Program-made: the position numbers and the translations under genes
The notes under the pieces: generated by a model
Databases searched by the model: none
What the model saw: the letters and a program-made list of their open reading frames with translations, nothing else
What the model was told of the DNA's origin: nothing
From: Achromobacter xylosoxidans
GTDB lineage: Bacteria; Pseudomonadota; Gammaproteobacteria; Burkholderiales; Burkholderiaceae_B
Length of the DNA: 64,000 nucleotides
Assembly: GCF_014490035.1 (NCBI RefSeq)
Contig: NZ_CP061008.1
Span: forward strand, 5,704,001 to 5,768,000
Direction: 5' to 3'
Part shown: one piece after another, positions 19,220 through 28,239 of the stretch
How the letters are laid out: each line of letters begins with the position of its first letter
How positions within the stretch are numbered: position 1 is the first letter of the stretch

Positions 19220-20122
19220 TCACGGGGTTTCCGGGGACTCCCAGCCATGCCTCCCCGCCATTTCCACCGCTTTTTCCTGCAGCGGCGTACGTCCGGCCTC
19301 GGGCCAGATCATCTGGCTGACCGAGCGGGCCGCGTGCTCGAAGGCGATGAAGCGCGTCCCCGCCAGCCCGCTGCGCGACAGGCAGGCCGGCACGATGGAC
19401 ACGCCCAGTCCCTGCGACACCAGCGACGCCACGCTCAGCCAGTGCCGGACCTCGTGCCGGATCACGGGCATGAAGCCGGCCGACACGCACATGGACAGCA
19501 CCGTCTCGTAATAACTGGGCGAAGCGGCCCGGGCGAAGAACACGAAATCGTCCGCGGCCAATTCCGCCAGCCGCAGGGATTCCCGGCTGGCCAACGGATG
19601 CGCCTGCGGCAGGCACACCACGAAAGGCTCGGCCATCAAGTCGCGCGCCAGCACGCCTGGCGGCACCGGATTGGCGTGGATGAAGCCCAGGTCCTGCTCG
19701 CCGCGGCGCACGGCCTCGATCTGGTCATGGGAATTCAATTCGGTCAGCACGTGTTCCACGTCCGGCAGCCCGGCGCGCATGGCGTTGAGCAGCGCCGGCA
19801 GGCCGCGGTACAGCATAGAACCCACGAAGCCGATGCGCAGCCGCCCGCGCAGGCCCGCGTCCACGCGCTGCACCAGCGTGCGCACCTCTTCCGCCTGGCG
19901 CAGCAGCGTCAGGGCTTCCCGGTACAGCACCTGGCCGGCGTCAGTCAGTTCGACATGGCGGCTGGTGCGGGTCAGCAGGCGCGCGCCGACGTTGTCCTCC
20001 AGTTGGCGGATGGCGTAGCTGAGCGGCGGCTGGGAAATGTGCAGCCGCGTGGCCGCGCGGCTGAAGTGGCGTTCTTCGGCCACGGCGATGAAATAGCGCA
20101 ACAGGCGCGGATCCAGGTCCAT
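19220..20122 (-). CDS. LysR-family regulator, divergent from acyl-CoA dehydrogenase-Bug-CaiB operon
   Basis: 300 aa LysR regulator. The DNA-binding domain is at residues 1-60 (LRYFIAVAEERHFSRAATRL, ISQPPLSYAIRQLEDNVG), the form seen in the CatR/BenM/CbbR branch; the effector domain follows. The ATG is preceded by GGGGAGA. The frame stays open a further 17 codons upstream but that part would overlap the operator. The 125-bp divergent gap carries a clear palindrome with AATCCA half-sites, so it very likely controls the operon at 20248-24118. Confidence 0.93.
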   Translation of the reverse strand: MDLDPRLLRYFIAVAEERHFSRAATRLHISQPPLSYAIRQLEDNVGARLLTRTSRHVELTDAGQVLYREALTLLRQAEEVRTLVQRVDAGLRGRLRIGFVGSMLYRGLPALLNAMRAGLPDVEHVLTELNSHDQIEAVRRGEQDLGFIHANPVPPGVLARDLMAEPFVVCLPQAHPLASRESLRLAELAADDFVFFARAASPSYYETVLSMCVSAGFMPVIRHEVRHWLSVASLVSQGLGVSIVPACLSRSGLAGTRFIAFEHAARSVSQMIWPEAGRTPLQEKAVEMAGRHGWESPETP

Positions 20123-20140
20123 TTGTCTCCCCTGGGACTG

Positions 20141-20163
20141 CAATCCATACTTTTTTTGGATTG
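20141..20163. promoter_or_regulatory. Probable LysR operator palindrome
   Basis: CAATCCA (20141-20147) and TGGATTG (20157-20163) form a perfect 7-bp dyad with a 9-nt spacer that is almost all T. A further AATCCA half-site is at 20194-20199, about 50 bp closer to the acyl-CoA dehydrogenase gene. One recognition dyad plus a second activation site nearer the target promoter is the usual LysR layout. Confidence 0.65.
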
Positions 20164-20247
20164 TTCTACACACAAACAGTATTTGTATAGATTAATCCAT
20201 GCAAGCACCATCACAGGCATCGTTCCCGTCTTCAGCAGGATGCCGCC

Positions 20248-21948
20248 ATGGATACCCCCGTCAAGACCGCGCCCACCGCCGCCACGCCCGTTCCGGATTC
20301 GCGCGGGCAGAACCTGTTCAGCGCGGACCCTTACGCCGAGGCGCTCAGCCGGCGTTACCTGCCGCCCGCGCTGCACGCCCATCTGCTGCCCCACCTTGAA
20401 CGGCTGGGCGCGCTGGCCGGCGGCGTCATGGACGAACTGGCCGCCACCGCCGACAAGCATCCGCCCACGCTGTCCGTGCGCAGCCGCGCCGGCGCCGACG
20501 AATCGCGCATCGACAAGCATCCGGCCTACGTCGAACTGGAACGCCTGGCCTACAGCGAATTCGGCCTGGCTGCGCTGTCGCACCGCGGCGGCGTGCTGGG
20601 CTGGCCCGAACCCATGCCCGCGGCCGCCAAGTACGCGCTCAGCCACCTGTTCGTGCAGGCCGAGTTCGGCCTGTGCTGCCCGGTCAGCATGACCGACTCG
20701 CTGGCGCGCACCCTGCGCAAGTTCGGCTCCCCGGAACTGGTAGAGCGGGTCCTGCCCGAAGTGACCTCGCAGGATTTCGATGCGCTGCGCCAGGGCGCCA
20801 TGTTCATGACCGAACAGGGCGCCGGGTCCGATGTCAGCGCCACCGAAGTGACCGCCACCGCACAGGACGACGGCACCTGGCTCATTCACGGCGACAAATG
20901 GTTCTGCTCCAATCCGGACGCGGGCTACGCCATGGTGCTGGCGCGCAGCGAAGCCCAGCCCGGCCTGAAGGGCGTATCGCTGTTCCTGCTGCCGCGCGAC
21001 CTGGCCGACGGCACGCACAACCACTACCGCATCCTGCGCCTGAAGGACAAGCTGGGCACGCGCTCGATGGCCAGCGGCGAGATCCGCCTGGAAGGCGCGG
21101 TGGCCTGGCTGGTGGGCGAGCGCGGCCGCGGCTTCAAGCATATGGCCGACATGATCAACAACTCGCGCCTGTCCAACGGCATGCGCGCCGCCGGCCTGAT
21201 GCGCCGCGCCGTGACCGAAGCGGTCTATGTCTCGCAGCACCGGCGCGCCTTCGGCAAGCGCCTGATCGACATGCCGCTGATGCAGCGCCAGTTGGTCAAA
21301 ATGACGGTCTGGGCCGAACAGGCCCGCAGCGTGATGTTCCAGACGGCGCGCGCGCTGGCCGACGCGGACCGGGGCGCGGCCGATCCGGCGCTGGCGCGCA
21401 TCCTCACGCCGTTGATCAAGTTCCGCGCCTGCCGCGATGCCCGCAAGGTGACCGGCGACGCCATGGAAGTGCGCGGCGGCTGCGGCTACATCGAGGAATG
21501 GACCGAACCGCGGCTGGTGCGCGACGCCCATCTGGGCTCCATCTGGGAAGGCACCAGCAACATCGTGGCGCTGGACGTGCTGCGCGCCATCACCCGCGAA
21601 AATTCGCTGCCGGCGCTGCGCAGCCATATCGACGGCCTGCTGGCCGCAGGCCGCCCCTGCCCGCCCGAACTGGCCGACATGCAGGCGCGCGCGCTGGAGC
21701 AGACCTATGCGCTGGCCGAACACGCCGCGCAGGCCGACCGCCCCGAATTGGCACGCCAGGCGGCTTCGCTGCTGTACCACGCGGTGTCGATGGCCGCCCT
21801 GCGCTGGGAAGCCACCGAACCCGGCCTGGAAAGCCGCGCGCTGCTAGCCGACCAGGTGCTGCAGCACCGCCTGGGTCCGCGCGATCCTTATGCCATCCCG
21901 GCCGACGAAAGCGCGGCGTGCCGGGCCATCCTGCAGTACGCGCTGTAA
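20248..21948 (+). CDS. Acyl-CoA dehydrogenase, AidB-like
   Basis: 566 aa flavoprotein of the acyl-CoA dehydrogenase superfamily. It is longer than the usual 380-400 aa and has an extra N- and C-terminal region as in E. coli AidB. Recognisable are MTEQGAGSDVSATEVTA (FAD-binding segment), GEIRLEGAVAWLVGERGRGF, RRAFGKRLIDMPLMQRQL and DAHLGSIWEGTSNIVALDV, where the EGT glutamate is retained. AidB itself binds DNA and is linked to alkylation damage, but here the gene is followed by a Bug binding protein and a CoA-transferase and is divergent from LysR, pointing to catabolism of an acid. Natural substrate unknown. Confidence 0.88.
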   Translation: MDTPVKTAPTAATPVPDSRGQNLFSADPYAEALSRRYLPPALHAHLLPHLERLGALAGGVMDELAATADKHPPTLSVRSRAGADESRIDKHPAYVELERLAYSEFGLAALSHRGGVLGWPEPMPAAAKYALSHLFVQAEFGLCCPVSMTDSLARTLRKFGSPELVERVLPEVTSQDFDALRQGAMFMTEQGAGSDVSATEVTATAQDDGTWLIHGDKWFCSNPDAGYAMVLARSEAQPGLKGVSLFLLPRDLADGTHNHYRILRLKDKLGTRSMASGEIRLEGAVAWLVGERGRGFKHMADMINNSRLSNGMRAAGLMRRAVTEAVYVSQHRRAFGKRLIDMPLMQRQLVKMTVWAEQARSVMFQTARALADADRGAADPALARILTPLIKFRACRDARKVTGDAMEVRGGCGYIEEWTEPRLVRDAHLGSIWEGTSNIVALDVLRAITRENSLPALRSHIDGLLAAGRPCPPELADMQARALEQTYALAEHAAQADRPELARQAASLLYHAVSMAALRWEATEPGLESRALLADQVLQHRLGPRDPYAIPADESAACRAILQYAL

Positions 21949-21995
21949 GCACCGACGCCGGCGGCACAGCCGGCGCGCAACCACTGGAGACAAGC

Positions 21996-22979
21996 ATGAA
22001 CCGAACCCTCGCCTCTTTGCTGCTGGCGGCCGCCGCCATCGCCCCCGCCGCCGCGCCCGCACTGGCCGCGGACGCCTATCCCTCGGCCCGGCCCGTGACG
22101 CTGATCGTGCCGTTCCCGCCGGGCGGTCCCACCGACGCCCTGGCGCGCAGGCTGGCCGACAAGCTGCGGCAGCCGCTGAACCAGAACGTCATCGTCGAAA
22201 ACCGCGCGGGCGCCGGCGGCAACATCGGCTCGGAATACGTGGCGACGGCCAAGCCGGACGGCTACACCCTGCTGTTCGGCACCTCGGGGCCGCTGGCGAT
22301 CAACGTCAGCCTGTACAAGAAGCAGGGCTACAACCCCGAGACCAGCTTCGCGCCCATCATTCGCATCGGCCACCTGCCCAATATCCTGGTGGTGAACCCG
22401 TCGGTGCCCGCCAACAACGCGCAGGAACTCATCGCCTACGCCAAGAAGAACCCGGAAAAGCTGAGCTACGCCTCGTCGGGCAACGGCGCCTCGTCGCACC
22501 TGGCCGGCATACTCTTCAACAACATGGCCGGCACCCAGATCATGCACATCCCCTACAAGGGCACGGGACCGGCGCTCAATGACCTGCTGGGCGGGCAGGT
22601 GTCGATGTCGTTCACCGACATCCTTACCGCGCTGCCCTACATCAAGGCGGGCAAGCTGCGCGCCATCGGCCTGGCCAGCGCCCAGCGCTCGGACGCGCTG
22701 CCCGACCTGCCCACGCTTTCGGAGCAGGGGCTCAAGGGCTACGACGTCAGCGTGTTCTTCGGCATCGTCGCGCCCAAAGGCACGCCGCCTGACGTGGTGG
22801 ACACGCTGAACCGCGCCTTCAAGACCGCGCTGTCCGATCCCGAGGTCGCGCAGACGCTGCGCAGCCAGGGCATCGTTGAAGCCCAGGACCAGACGCCGCA
22901 GGGCCTGGCGACCTTCATCTCGGCCGAAGTGCCCAAATGGCGCGACCTCATCAAGAGCGCCCACGTTTCCATCGACTGA
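21996..22979 (+). CDS. Bug/TctC-family periplasmic solute-binding protein
   Basis: 327 aa extracytoplasmic binding protein of the tripartite tricarboxylate transporter (TctC) family. A Sec signal peptide covers about residues 1-24 (cleavage near ALAADAYP). Family landmarks are LIVPFPPGGPTDALAR, VIVENRAGAGGNIGS, LSYASSGNGASSHLAG and HIPYKGTGPALNDLLGGQV. GGAGA precedes the ATG. It lies between the AidB-like dehydrogenase and CaiB genes, so the ligand is probably the acid that these enzymes use. There are no tctA or tctB membrane genes nearby. Confidence 0.93.
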   Translation: MNRTLASLLLAAAAIAPAAAPALAADAYPSARPVTLIVPFPPGGPTDALARRLADKLRQPLNQNVIVENRAGAGGNIGSEYVATAKPDGYTLLFGTSGPLAINVSLYKKQGYNPETSFAPIIRIGHLPNILVVNPSVPANNAQELIAYAKKNPEKLSYASSGNGASSHLAGILFNNMAGTQIMHIPYKGTGPALNDLLGGQVSMSFTDILTALPYIKAGKLRAIGLASAQRSDALPDLPTLSEQGLKGYDVSVFFGIVAPKGTPPDVVDTLNRAFKTALSDPEVAQTLRSQGIVEAQDQTPQGLATFISAEVPKWRDLIKSAHVSID

Positions 22980-22990
22980 ACGGACCCCAC

Positions 22991-24118
22991 ATGGCTGCAA
23001 CCCTGCCCAACGCCGGCGCGCTCGCCGGCTGCAAAGTGATAGACCTGTCGCGCGTGCTGGGCGGCCCCTATTGCACGCAGATCCTGGCCGACCACGGCGC
23101 CGACGTGCTGAAGATCGAGCCGCCCGGCGGCGACGAGACGCGCGGCTGGGGGCCGCCCTTCCTGGGCGATACCGCGTCCTATTTCATCGGCGTGAACCGC
23201 AACAAGGACGGCATGACGCTGGACCTGTCGCAGCCCGCAGGGCAGGAATTGCTGCGCCATCTGCTGATCGACGCCGACGTGCTGGTGGAAAACTTCAAGC
23301 CCGGCACGCTGGAGAAATGGGGCTTGGGATACGACACGCTGAGCCGCGACTTCCCCGCGCTGATCCATTGCCGCGTCAGCGGCTTCGGCGCGGACGGTCC
23401 GCTGGGCGGCCTGCCCGGCTACGACGCCTGCGCCCAGGCCATGTGCGGCCTGATGAGCGTGAACGGCGACGCGGACGGCGAAGCCACCCGCGTCGGCCTG
23501 CCGGTGGTGGACATGGTGACCGGCCTGAACGCGGCCGTGGCGATCCTGCTGGCGCTCAATGAGCGTACCCGCAGCGGCCTGGGCCAGTTCCTGGACATCA
23601 CGCTGTACGACTGCGCCCTGTCGCTGCTGCATCCGCACGCGCCCAACTACTTCTACAGTGGCAAAGTACCCGCGCGCAGCGGCAACGCACACCCGAACAT
23701 CGCCCCCTACGAAACGCTGCCCACCGCCAGCGGCCCGATCTTCCTGGCGGTCGGCAACAACCGCCAGTTCGCGCAGCTGGCGCAGACGCTGGACGCGCCG
23801 GGGTTGGCGGACGATGCACGCTACGCCACCAACGCCGACCGCCTGCGCAACCGCCAAGCCCTGCGCGGCGACCTGTCCGCGCTGCTGGCGGACCACGACG
23901 CCGCCGCGCTCGCCGACCGCCTGCTGCGTTGCGGCGTGCCCGCGGCCGCCGTGCAGACCGTGGACCAGGCGCTGGCGCATCCGCACACCCGCCATCGCGG
24001 CATGGTGCTGGAACAAGGCGACTACCGGGGCGTAGGCTCGCCGATCAAGCTGTCGCGCACGCCGGCCACGCTGCGCAAGCTGCCACCGGCGCTGCGTCCC
24101 GCCGACGCCGGCGAATAA
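22991..24118 (+). CDS. CaiB/BaiF family III CoA-transferase
   Basis: 375 aa class III CoA-transferase, which moves CoA between carboxylic acids through an aspartyl-CoA thioester. The N-terminal block VIDLSRVLGGPYCTQILADHGADVLKIEPP and VENFKPGTLEKWGLGYD are diagnostic fragments, and the catalytic aspartate is D174 in LPVVDMVTGL. It starts 11 nt after the Bug stop and ends the operon. It resembles the CaiB at 58373 more than the one at 42871. It probably activates the acid that the upstream dehydrogenase oxidises; donor and acceptor are unknown. Confidence 0.92.
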   Translation: MAATLPNAGALAGCKVIDLSRVLGGPYCTQILADHGADVLKIEPPGGDETRGWGPPFLGDTASYFIGVNRNKDGMTLDLSQPAGQELLRHLLIDADVLVENFKPGTLEKWGLGYDTLSRDFPALIHCRVSGFGADGPLGGLPGYDACAQAMCGLMSVNGDADGEATRVGLPVVDMVTGLNAAVAILLALNERTRSGLGQFLDITLYDCALSLLHPHAPNYFYSGKVPARSGNAHPNIAPYETLPTASGPIFLAVGNNRQFAQLAQTLDAPGLADDARYATNADRLRNRQALRGDLSALLADHDAAALADRLLRCGVPAAAVQTVDQALAHPHTRHRGMVLEQGDYRGVGSPIKLSRTPATLRKLPPALRPADAGE

Positions 24119-24130
24119 GCCCGCGCGGCC

Positions 24131-25888
24131 TCAGCCGCCCTGGGCCACGCCTTCGCGGCGCGGATCGGCGCCGCCCTGCAGCCCGCCCGCCTCGATCACG
24201 ATGCCGTGGATGCCGCTGGGGAATTCGGTGATGCGCACCGGATGCCCCATGCGCTCAAGCTCTGGCGCCAGCGCCTCCAGCGCGGTGCCCTTCTCCAGCT
24301 CGGTGTCCTTGTTGCGGCTGCCCATGTTGGGCAGGTCGATGGCCGCCTGGATGTCCAGGCCCCAGTCCAGCACGCCCACAATGGTCTTGGCCACGTAGTT
24401 GATGATGGCGCTGCCGCCCGGCGAACCCACCAGCAGATAGGGCTTGCCGTCGCGCAGCACGATCATCGGCGCCATCGAGCTGCGCGGGCGCTTGCCTGGT
24501 TCGATGCGGTTGGCGACGAGGCGGCCCTCGGGATCCTTGTAGGACGAGGAAAAATCCGTCATCTCGTTGTTCAGCAGGAAACCGCGCACGAAGATCTTGC
24601 TGCCGAATTCGTTCTCGATGGTGGTCGTCATGCTCAAGGCATTGCCCTGGGCGTCCACGGCCACCAGATGGCTGGTCGAGGGCAGCGCCAGGGCGTCGTC
24701 CTTGCCCAGCGACAGCAGCTTGCCTTCCGGATCGCCGGGCAGCGCCACCTTCATGCTGCGGTCTGGCTGGATCAGCGCGCCGCGCGCGCGCAGATAGGCC
24801 GGGTCCAGCATGGCGCGCACCGGCACCCGCACGAAATCCGGATCGGCCACGTAGAAATCGCGGTCGGCGAACGCCAGCCGGCCAGCTTCGGAAAAGTAAT
24901 GCACCGCCTCCAGGCTGCCCGGCTTGTAGCGGCCAAGGGGAAACTGCTCCAGCTCGCCCAACATCTGCAGCACCGCGATCGGGCCGCTGCTGGGCGGCCC
25001 CATGCCGCACAGCTGGTAGCCGCGATAGGCGCCGCAGACGGGATCGCGCGTCTTGGCGCGATAGCCCGCCAGGTCGGCCAGGGTCAGGTCGCCAGGCACG
25101 GCGTGGCCGCGCACGGCGGCGACGATATCCCGGGCGATATCGCCCTGGTAGAACGCGTCCGCGCCTTGCTCCGCCACCGCGCGCAGCGTGCGCGCGAACT
25201 CGGGGTTCTTCAACACGTGGCCCACCGGCCAGGGCGCGCCGTCGGGCGCATAGAAATAGGCCGCGGCCGCGGCTTGCGTGCGCAGCTCCTTGTTGCCGGC
25301 CAGGAGCTTGTGCAGGCGCGGCGACACGGCAAAGCCTTGTTCGGCCAGGCGGATAGCGGGCTGGAACAGGTCGACCCAGGGCAGCACGCCCTGTTCCTTG
25401 TGCGCCAGCTCCAAGCCTCGCAGCAAGCCCGGCACGCCCACTGCCAGGCCACTGTTCACCGCGCGGGCGAAGGACACCGGCTTGCCGTCCGCATCCAGGA
25501 AACGCTGCGGCTGGGCCGCGGCGGGCGCGGTCTCACGGCTGTCGTACGTCTGGATGCGGCCGCTCTTGGCCGAATACACCACCATGAAGGCGCCCCCGCC
25601 GATGCCCGACGATTGCGGCTCCACCAGATTCAGCACGAGCTGAGCGGCGATGGCGGCGTCCACGGCGCTGCCGCCCCGGCGCAGCATCTCGTCGCCGGCC
25701 TGCGTCGCCAGCGGATTGGCCGATGCCATCATGAAATGCGGCGCGCGCACCAGCTGGCGCGTCTGCATGCCGCTGGCGGCCTCGGGGTTCAGATCCTCGG
25801 CGGCCTGCGGCGTGCGCGCCCAGGCCGCAGGCATGGCGGCAAGCGCGGCGGCAAGCATGAGGGCGACGGCGTGGCGGGGTGCGCGCAT
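24131..25888 (-). CDS. ggt: Gamma-glutamyltransferase (periplasmic, self-processing)
   Basis: 585 aa Ntn-hydrolase that cleaves or transfers the gamma-glutamyl group of glutathione in the periplasm. A signal peptide covers about residues 1-24. The precursor should cut itself before T405 in PSTSHLVAVD, giving large and small subunits; this T is the nucleophile. Other conserved pieces are GGSAVDAAIAAQLVLNLVEP, SSGIGGGAFMVVY, FLLNNEMTDFS (lid region) and SSMAPMIVLRDGKPYLLVGS with SPGGSAIINYV. Length is normal. It is divergent from a LysR gene across 125 bp, which may control it. Confidence 0.95.
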   Translation of the reverse strand: MRAPRHAVALMLAAALAAMPAAWARTPQAAEDLNPEAASGMQTRQLVRAPHFMMASANPLATQAGDEMLRRGGSAVDAAIAAQLVLNLVEPQSSGIGGGAFMVVYSAKSGRIQTYDSRETAPAAAQPQRFLDADGKPVSFARAVNSGLAVGVPGLLRGLELAHKEQGVLPWVDLFQPAIRLAEQGFAVSPRLHKLLAGNKELRTQAAAAAYFYAPDGAPWPVGHVLKNPEFARTLRAVAEQGADAFYQGDIARDIVAAVRGHAVPGDLTLADLAGYRAKTRDPVCGAYRGYQLCGMGPPSSGPIAVLQMLGELEQFPLGRYKPGSLEAVHYFSEAGRLAFADRDFYVADPDFVRVPVRAMLDPAYLRARGALIQPDRSMKVALPGDPEGKLLSLGKDDALALPSTSHLVAVDAQGNALSMTTTIENEFGSKIFVRGFLLNNEMTDFSSSYKDPEGRLVANRIEPGKRPRSSMAPMIVLRDGKPYLLVGSPGGSAIINYVAKTIVGVLDWGLDIQAAIDLPNMGSRNKDTELEKGTALEALAPELERMGHPVRITEFPSGIHGIVIEAGGLQGGADPRREGVAQGG

Positions 25889-26013
25889 GGGAAGCTCCGG
25901 TGTGCGCCGGCGTTCCGGCAGGGGTTCATGATAGTCAAGGCGCAGGCGGCTGTCGCGACACGGGCCGCATCCGGCTTAGAATCGCGGTTTCCGCCCACCG
26001 TCCCCACCGTGCC

Positions 26014-26919
26014 ATGCGTTTGCGCCACATCGAGATTTTCGAAGCGATCCGCCGTACCGGATCCCTGACCGAGGCTGCTGCCGCGCTGCATATCTCGCAG
26101 CCCGCGGCCAGCAAGCTCTTGGCGCACGCCGAGGCGCAGCTGGGCTTCAAGCTGTTCGAGCGCGTCAAGGGCCGGCTCGTCGCCACGCGCGAGGCCGAGA
26201 TCCTGACGCCCGAAGTCGCGCGCCTGAACCAGGACCTCAACAGCGTGCGCAGGCTGGCCGCCAGCCTGCGCGACCATCCCAACGGCCACCTGCGGCTGGG
26301 CTGCGCGCCCGCGCTGGGCCTGGGGCTGCTGCCCGGCGTGGTGCGCGACAGCCGCGAAGCCCAGCCCGGCATCACCTTCGACATCCACACGCATCACAGC
26401 ACCGAACTCGTGCAGGGGCTGCTGACGCGCGAGCTGGACCTGGCCATCACCTTCGACACCAACGACTATCCCGGCCTGACCCGCATGGGGCTGGGCCACA
26501 CGGAACTGGTGCACCTGAGCCGCAAGGATGGCGCGGGGCCGCTGCCGCTGGCGGAGCTGACGTCCATGGCCGGCGACACGCTGATCGTGCTGGACGCGGC
26601 CGACGCCTCCGGCGCCCTGCTGCAGATGGCGCTGGACGCGCAGGGCCTGGATCCGCAAGTGGCGATCCAGGTACAGACGCACTACGTGGCCTGCGCGCTG
26701 GTCGACGCGGGCTGCGGCGACGCCATCGTGGACGCCATCACCGCGCAGGCGATGCTGCGTCCCGGCATGAACCTGCGCCGGCTGGACCCGGCGCTGCGCG
26801 TGCCGATCAGCATCATGGTGCGCAACCAGGATCCGCTGTCGGCGCTGCACCGCGACTTCATCGAGCGCCTGCGCGCCGCTTGCGAAGCGCTGCAGGCGGG
26901 GCTCGACGCCACGGCCTGA
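26014..26919 (+). CDS. LysR-family regulator next to ggt
   Basis: 301 aa LysR protein. The HTH is RHIEIFEAIRRTGSLTEAAA and ISQPAASKLLAHAEAQLGF; the start of this domain fixes the ATG at 26014, 45 codons inside a longer open frame. The CysB-like/OccR-like effector domain follows (GHLRLGCAPALGLGLLPGVV). It is divergent from ggt and followed by a terminator and the convergent Bug gene. The target could be ggt or a distant operon. No clear operator dyad stands out in the 125-bp gap. Confidence 0.9.
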   Translation: MRLRHIEIFEAIRRTGSLTEAAAALHISQPAASKLLAHAEAQLGFKLFERVKGRLVATREAEILTPEVARLNQDLNSVRRLAASLRDHPNGHLRLGCAPALGLGLLPGVVRDSREAQPGITFDIHTHHSTELVQGLLTRELDLAITFDTNDYPGLTRMGLGHTELVHLSRKDGAGPLPLAELTSMAGDTLIVLDAADASGALLQMALDAQGLDPQVAIQVQTHYVACALVDAGCGDAIVDAITAQAMLRPGMNLRRLDPALRVPISIMVRNQDPLSALHRDFIERLRAACEALQAGLDATA

Positions 26920-26940
26920 GCGGCCTGCGCGCAAAAAAAG

Positions 26941-26962
26941 ACGGGCGCCCGAAGGCGCCCGT
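26941..26962 (-). terminator. Intrinsic terminator of the leftward Bug gene
   Basis: ACGGGCGCC (26941-26949) pairs with GGCGCCCGT (26954-26962) over a 4-nt loop. An A-run at about 26933-26939 on the plus strand becomes a T-run after the stem on the minus strand, so it terminates the Bug gene that ends at 27007. It may also limit the converging LysR transcript. Confidence 0.85.
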
Positions 26963-27006
26963 CATGGCTTGCAGACCGGGGCAGGCAGCGCCCGCCCCGC
27001 GCGGCA

Positions 27007-27999
27007 TCAGTCCAGCTTGATGTTCTGCTTCTTCACGACGTCCTTCGCCCAGTCATACTGCTCTTTGATTTCCTTGGCGAATTCTTCCGGCGTGTTGCCC
27101 GACGGCGCCGAGCCCTGGTCGTCCAGCGCCTTGATGACCTTGGGGTCCTTCAGCGCCACGACGGCAGCGTCGCGCAGCTTGTTCACGACTTCCATCGGCG
27201 TGCCCTTGGGCGCCAGCAGGCCGTACCAGACCGGCTGGTTCAGCACCGGGAAGCCGGCGTCCTTGAACGTGGGCACGTCCTTGATGGAGTCGATGTTGGT
27301 CGGCCACGCGATGGCCATGGCGCGCAGCTTGCCCGCCTGGATCTGCGGCATCGACGACGGCAGGTTGTCGAACAGGATTTCGATCTGGCCGCCGACGGCG
27401 TCAGCCACGGCCGGGCCCGAACCCTTGTACGGCACGTGCACGATGTCCGTGCCGGTGGCCATCTTGAACGATTCGCCCATCAGGTGCAGCACGCCGCAGG
27501 TGCCCGAGCTGCCGTAGGAGTACTTGCCCGGATTCTTCTTCAGCTCTTCCAGGAAGCCCTTGAAGTCCTTGGCGGGGAACTTCGGGTTCACGGCCACCAC
27601 GTTGGCGGTGTTGGCGAAGTTGGTGACCGGCTGGAAGTCCTTGATCGGATCGTACGGCAGGTCATTGGGACGGCAAGCAGGGTTCACGGCCATCGTCGAC
27701 ACGGTGGCGATGGACAGCGTGTAGCCGTCGGCATCGGCGCGCGCGGCTTCGGACGCGCCGATGGCGCCGCCGGCGCCGCCCTTGTTTTCCACAACCATGG
27801 GCTGGCCCAGTTCCTGGCTCATGCGCTGCGTCACCAGGCGCGCGATGATGTCGGTCGAGCCGCCAGGCGCGAAGGGCACGATCACGCGGATAGGCTTGCT
27901 CGGGTACTTGTCGGCAGCAAAGGCGGCGGAGGCGCCGAAGGTGCCGGCAACGCCGGAGGCCAGGGCGATGGCCACGGCCAGGGAGCGGACTTTATTCAT
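27007..27999 (-). CDS. Bug/TctC-family periplasmic solute-binding protein, single gene
   Basis: 330 aa TctC-like protein with a long Sec signal peptide (about residues 1-28, cleavage near AFAADKYP). Typical segments are RVIVPFAPGGSTDIIARLV, MVVENKGGAGGAIGA, YSYGSSGTCGVLHLMGESF and HVPYKGSGPAVADAVGGQI. A strong GGAGGAAA ribosome site precedes the chosen ATG; the frame is open further upstream without signal-peptide features. It is monocistronic, divergent from the AEC transporter gene and closed by its own terminator. Ligand unknown. Confidence 0.93.
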   Translation of the reverse strand: MNKVRSLAVAIALASGVAGTFGASAAFAADKYPSKPIRVIVPFAPGGSTDIIARLVTQRMSQELGQPMVVENKGGAGGAIGASEAARADADGYTLSIATVSTMAVNPACRPNDLPYDPIKDFQPVTNFANTANVVAVNPKFPAKDFKGFLEELKKNPGKYSYGSSGTCGVLHLMGESFKMATGTDIVHVPYKGSGPAVADAVGGQIEILFDNLPSSMPQIQAGKLRAMAIAWPTNIDSIKDVPTFKDAGFPVLNQPVWYGLLAPKGTPMEVVNKLRDAAVVALKDPKVIKALDDQGSAPSGNTPEEFAKEIKEQYDWAKDVVKKQNIKLD

Positions 28000-28239
28000 A
28001 GGTGTGTTTCCTCCAATATGCGAGCCCGTGTGTATACGGACCGTTGTGTGATGCGCCTGCCTGTGGGCAGGTCCGCAATTAACGGTGGTGGGCGCATGCT
28101 CTGTGCGCAGGGTGAGCACTGCTTTTATACGTTGCTTGTGGCACACGCGCCCGCCAGAATGACGGAGAATAGCAGCAAATACTTACAGACGCATAGCGCA
28201 GCGGTCCCCCTCTGACGCGCATCAAATACGTGTTCTCAC

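Noticed and set aside
28059..28076. Short hairpin CCTGCC/GGCAGG between Bug and AEC genes
   Set aside because: Only 6 bp with no repeat elsewhere and no adjoining T-run; likely chance in GC-rich DNA.
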